DNA of 64,000 bases from Pyrrhosoma nymphula (taxonomy: Eukaryota > Arthropoda > Insecta > Odonata > Coenagrionidae), in the NCBI GenBank assembly GCA_963573305.1, contig OY754332.1, positions 137,633,977 through 137,697,976 of the forward strand, in the 5' to 3' direction. The translations under genes and the position numbers were made by a program. The notes beneath the pieces are model-generated. The model had not been told where the DNA came from, did no database searches, and saw only the letters and a list, made by a program, of their open reading frames with translations. Shown in pieces: positions 60,470-64,000 of the stretch (position 1 is the first letter of the stretch; every line of letters starts with the position of its first letter).

Positions 60470-62795
60470 ACATAAGAAGACGTAGTAATTCAGATTTGAC
60501 TTGAACATGAATGCTGCAGTGTAGTCGACACGTCGCCAAAAACAATCCTGAATCAACGCAGCGGAAATACTCAGAAAACCCAGAACTTCAATGAAGGAGA
60601 ATATTTGACTCCGTGAAGGGATGAAAGAATGAGGTAAAACGTTTATAATTAGGTGTCAACGGCGGACGCTCGATCCTCAATGGAGTGACGGGGTCCATAA
60701 AATCTCCAGAAGAGCATAGAAAGCAGCTGGAAAGACTGGTGAGGAATGTGGAAAGATCGCTGAGTCATGGACCGACTTGACAAACCGTTTGATTCAAAGA
60801 TCTACTGCATGGCATACAGAGTTATGGGCGAATCTGTCACAACAATCTGAACGCTTAAGCGCAAGCATCGCGCCCAACATTCGAATTCCTCAGCGCCAGG
60901 CATTTTTGAGACGGAGATATTTTTTATTATAGCTTGCGAAAAAACTTAAGCGAAATGCTTTGGTAAAATACCAACCACTAGGGTTGTCCTTTTTGCTAAA
61001 CCTAATTTTTTATGAAACTATAATTGTTTATTTAAAAGGATAACAATAATGTTTTGTCTTTGTTGGTCTTTGAACAAGTAAACGCAAAGTCATCCTGTGT
61101 TACTATTTTACAAGAGCCTTCGATGAACTTCAAAAAAGGACCCTACTAAATTAAAGTTCCCTAGCCAAGCAGTCTAAAAAAATTAAATTTCTGATGCATT
61201 CATAAAGTTCTAAATATGAATATAATCCCCCGAATTAAACATATGATTCGCCATTTAGCAGAGTTTTCCATGAAAAAGTTAAGCAGACAGACATTCCTAT
61301 TTAAGAATAGTTATTATAGAACCAATATTCACACGCCTACGATGAAGTCAAGAAAAAGCTAATTAAAAGGCACAAAAACACAACAGTCCATGACAAAACC
61401 ATATTTTCGACCTAAGAAAGGAAACTTTCAGTTGGGCATAAATGAAAATTTTAGTGCACGGAAAAAATACTACTTTCTCCACCTCTCGAAAATCTCTACA
61501 GTGCTCTTTCAATAGTCAACCACTTAAAAAATAGCCCAAGACAACCCTCTATGGATCATTTTAAGTGATTATCGCGTGCCAAAATAAAATACTATGAAAA
61601 CGTCGTGTCGAGACAAAAATCGTGTTCATTGACTCGCTCGAAAAGTAATTTGCGCAAACCACTCATCGTCAATTAAAAAGGCACTGTCAAACAAAAGCAA
61701 GTACATCCGACGCGTAAAAAAAAGGATGACTCGAAAGGGACATGATAATAAAATTTTATGAATGCTATCAATACACTGAATTCAAAGTGTCGTCCTACCT
61801 CCATCTAAGTATCAACCACGTAAATCATCGACGTTTCCACTTTTCACCTTTCCACAGTTCAACGTGGATGTTTTAAACTAAAATATTTTTATTTCACTTT
61901 ATGGTTGTTTCGTCTTAGGCCCTACGTGTAGGTAAGCATATTTCTGACAGCACTATTACGCGAAATGTAGCAAACCCTTTTAGCTGAAAAGAACAACCGT
62001 TCAATTGAAACTAAAAATGGACAGTGCGTTCCCGGTTCTAGAAATTTTACTTGCGCCTGGTGCAGTGCTTAGTGATTTATTTCAGTTTATACATACGATA
62101 ACGAAACAAAGAAGACAAAATCAGTTCGCGGTCAAAATACATAATCGATATGGAAGATATATACTCGGGAAATAGCATACATATCAGAGTTATCCTCATA
62201 CAAAATGAAAAAAGTCTGTGCAAAGTTGTAGACCTATATTTGCAATGTTTTGGTGAGCTCGTATTCATCACAAGAATCCAATTTTAGCATCAATGTCGAA
62301 AAGGGCCAGCATGAGAATTTGAAAATCTCCAGTGCTGAAAAACGCAAATAAAATAAGAAAAAGTCCCTCCGACAAGGAACTTCATGGGTCATAACACGGA
62401 CAGGGCCGAACGTTACTGCGATGTAAGCTTGGTACTTCCTAATATCATACGTGATTGCTACACTACATCTACAATATGTCGGCTACATAACTCCATTTCG
62501 AATAGCGACCCTCGATATGGTAAAAATATTAAAGGTCATAAGTAAAAAGGTACGGAATAGAAATGGGCAAGCTTTTGTAAAAGTTTTTTGCCAAACGAAT
62601 TCTTAACGATCGGAGAGGGTGTGAAGTAACTAGCAAAATTTTTCTATGCTAATGCCACAACCTACATGTGATGCATGCCCGGAAAATAACAAGAAACATG
62701 ATATACGATATTAACCTGGGAATGCCTCACCAACCATTTTGGTGAAAACACGTCGACTCTCTTCTGATACACAGTTTACACCGAGGCCCATCCAA
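60470..62795. other. Anonymous AT-rich sequence
   Basis: No gene, repeat or notable structure recognised. Confidence 0.4.
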
Positions 62796-62796
62796 C

Positions 62797-62868
62797 GCTT
62801 GAGCGGTAATCACGTGGGCAACGCTCCGGCTTGGAAACCAACGGTCGCTCAATCGAATCCCGCCTCGG
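62797..62868 (+). repeat. tRNA-like SINE head
   Basis: TTGAGCGGTAATCACGTGG resembles an A box; GCTCAATCGAATCCCGCC contains a near-consensus B box. Near-tRNA spacing. Not a full cloverleaf. It overlaps an open frame (62739-63140) that I do not accept as a gene. Confidence 0.5.
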
Positions 62869-63089
62869 GCATGAATGTTGCGTTTGTCTTCGGATTGAGT
62901 TCTCGAGTAAGACAGTGCAGAACAACCTTCACTGCAGTTGCACTGATAAGTCAAATCCACAATTCAACGCTAAAGTTCGGGCATAGCAAAGCATTGAGTG
63001 CAAAACCATTTCCCACCTCTAGTACACTTCGGCGTCGAAGTAGAAATCATCGTTTGAAAAAGCTGAGCCTTACCCGGATCAAACTGTGC

Positions 63090-63260
63090 ATTTGCATCTA
63101 CACACTTCCAAACGCAATGGCGTGTGGCAGGGGGTGTTAGGACACCAGCTATGAAAAAAACATGGATTAGGAAAGGTGAATAAGGAAAAGAGACAAAAGT
63201 TATTTGGTTTTTCGGTGAATAAGAGAATATTTATTTTTGTAGAAAAAATAGTGATTGGGA
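63090..63260 (-). repeat. LINE 3'-end fragment (minus strand)
   Basis: CATCTACACACTTCC, then GTGTGGCAGGGGGTG, then TTAGGACACCAGCTATG. On the minus strand this ends in a GTGTAGATG tail after a CCACAC-containing hairpin, as in the other CR1-like 3' ends. The body to about 63260 resembles 31236-31400. Confidence 0.6.
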
Positions 63261-63369
63261 AGAAGGAATTCTTACGCCTATAAGTTTAACAGTGCTATCT
63301 GTAGCATTACGTCGCCTTCGCATGTAGTGCAGATGTGGCACGGGGGCTAAATAATACCCTAGGCGTCAA

Positions 63370-63840
63370 CCTGAAACTCGTGCGATCCGAATCTGCGCGG
63401 AGCCCCGGGGGCGCCGGCGGTTAGGAAACACGGCCTCCGGAAAAGGGGGTCTCCCCGGCTGGGTTGCAATGCGCCACTGCAGAGGCTCTAGCAGAGCACG
63501 CGTCCCTCATAGGGCGCAGGTCAAGCACCCACACAATCGATGAGAGAAGGCGCGGGAGGAGAGCGGGGCGCAAGGGGGGGGGGGGCGGCGGCAGGGGCGG
63601 AGGGGGCGGAGCAGAGAAGAGGAATCTCGCGAGGGCCGGCCCATCAGGGGCGCACGGAGAAGGAACTCGCTCTCCACGGACGTCCCCCTCACCCCCAGGG
63701 GAAACGACCACGCCGGCTCCTCTAGGGGCCCCGGGGCCCACATAAAGGGAGAGATACCGAGGCTTGCAGGGCCCACGCCGCCGCCGCCGCCGCTCTGATA
63801 CGAACGTCATTCCACCCGGCACGCGCCTCCACCTCCCAAC
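63370..63840. promoter_or_regulatory. GC- and CpG-rich island near the window end
   Basis: Strongly GC-rich with CpGs (GGGGGCGCCGGCGG near 63408), a run of about ten G at 63575-63586 and CCGCCGCCGCCGCCGC at 63779. The frames on both strands are Gly/Arg/Pro-rich low complexity. It could be a promoter for a gene beyond 64000 or on the minus strand; no exon is confirmed. Confidence 0.35.
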
Positions 63841-64000
63841 TCCCTGCTCACGCGACATCGATTTTTACCTCTCACAGCCAAGCGGCATATTAAATTTTCA
63901 ACGCCAATAATGCCTACATTACAAAGAGTTTATTTCAAAGTTTCCCACCGATTGCACATGTGCCGCACTTTAAAAACGAATGTGTGACGCATGCTTGTAT
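63841..64000. other. AT-rich end of window, nothing recognised
   Basis: Composition returns to AT-rich after the island. No feature can be supported. Confidence 0.4.

Noticed and set aside
63421..63858. 145-codon frame at the window end
   Set aside because: Low-complexity Pro/Arg/Gly frame in a GC island, with competing frames on the other strand.

Overview
This window is eukaryotic, intron- and repeat-type DNA, not a compact microbial genome. There are no dense ORFs, operons or ribosome-binding sites, the bulk is AT-rich non-coding sequence, and the only proteins I can recognise are decayed transposable-element proteins. The retroelement mix (RTE-type LINEs with an endonuclease, CR1/L2-type LINEs with a hexanucleotide-like tail, tRNA-headed SINE-like units, a pogo/Tigger-like element, a hAT MITE, foldback units with hammerhead-like cores) points to an arthropod, probably an insect with a large repeat-rich genome. 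That assignment is inference; no host gene confirms it.

Layout. 1-12 kb is mostly anonymous AT-rich sequence, with a GC-rich dispersed-repeat-like block (2.16 kb), a foldback unit (2.4 kb) and two hammerhead-like motifs (3.65 and 4.15 kb). 12-13.6 kb carries an RTE tail and two tRNA-like SINE heads. 15.4-17.2 kb holds a perfect 39-bp palindrome, a pair of ~93-bp direct repeats, a 161-bp foldback unit and a broken DDE transposase. 19.8-21.3 kb has a second perfect palindrome, a hAT MITE with its 8-bp target duplication, and a 16-bp-arm hairpin. 24.9-31.3 kb is a LINE cluster: an RTE copy split by a CR1-like 3' end, then an RTE copy on the minus strand head-to-head with a fairly well preserved CR1/L2-type ORF (three in-frame stops). 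31.4-33.5 kb and 36.3-36.8 kb are GC- and CpG-rich islands that could mark promoters of genes lying outside the window or having unrecognised exons. 35.2 and 43.1 kb carry two copies of one LINE 3' UTR with conserved hairpins. 37.05-37.94 kb is a pogo/Tigger-like element bounded by TA. 47.1-48.4 kb is a decayed CR1-type reverse transcriptase, and 51.7-54.3 kb an RTE copy plus another LINE tail. The rest has further GC-rich islands (54.4, 59.7, 63.4 kb), an inverted repeat (60.1-60.5 kb) and a LINE 3' end (63.1 kb).

How it fits together. I find no functional host protein-coding gene. The window reads as a graveyard of LINE families and the non-autonomous elements around them. The most informative signals are RNA- or DNA-structural: covarying 3'-terminal hairpins shared by several LINE copies, paired head-to-head hammerhead-like cores inside foldback units, and two very clean palindromes with almost no loop.
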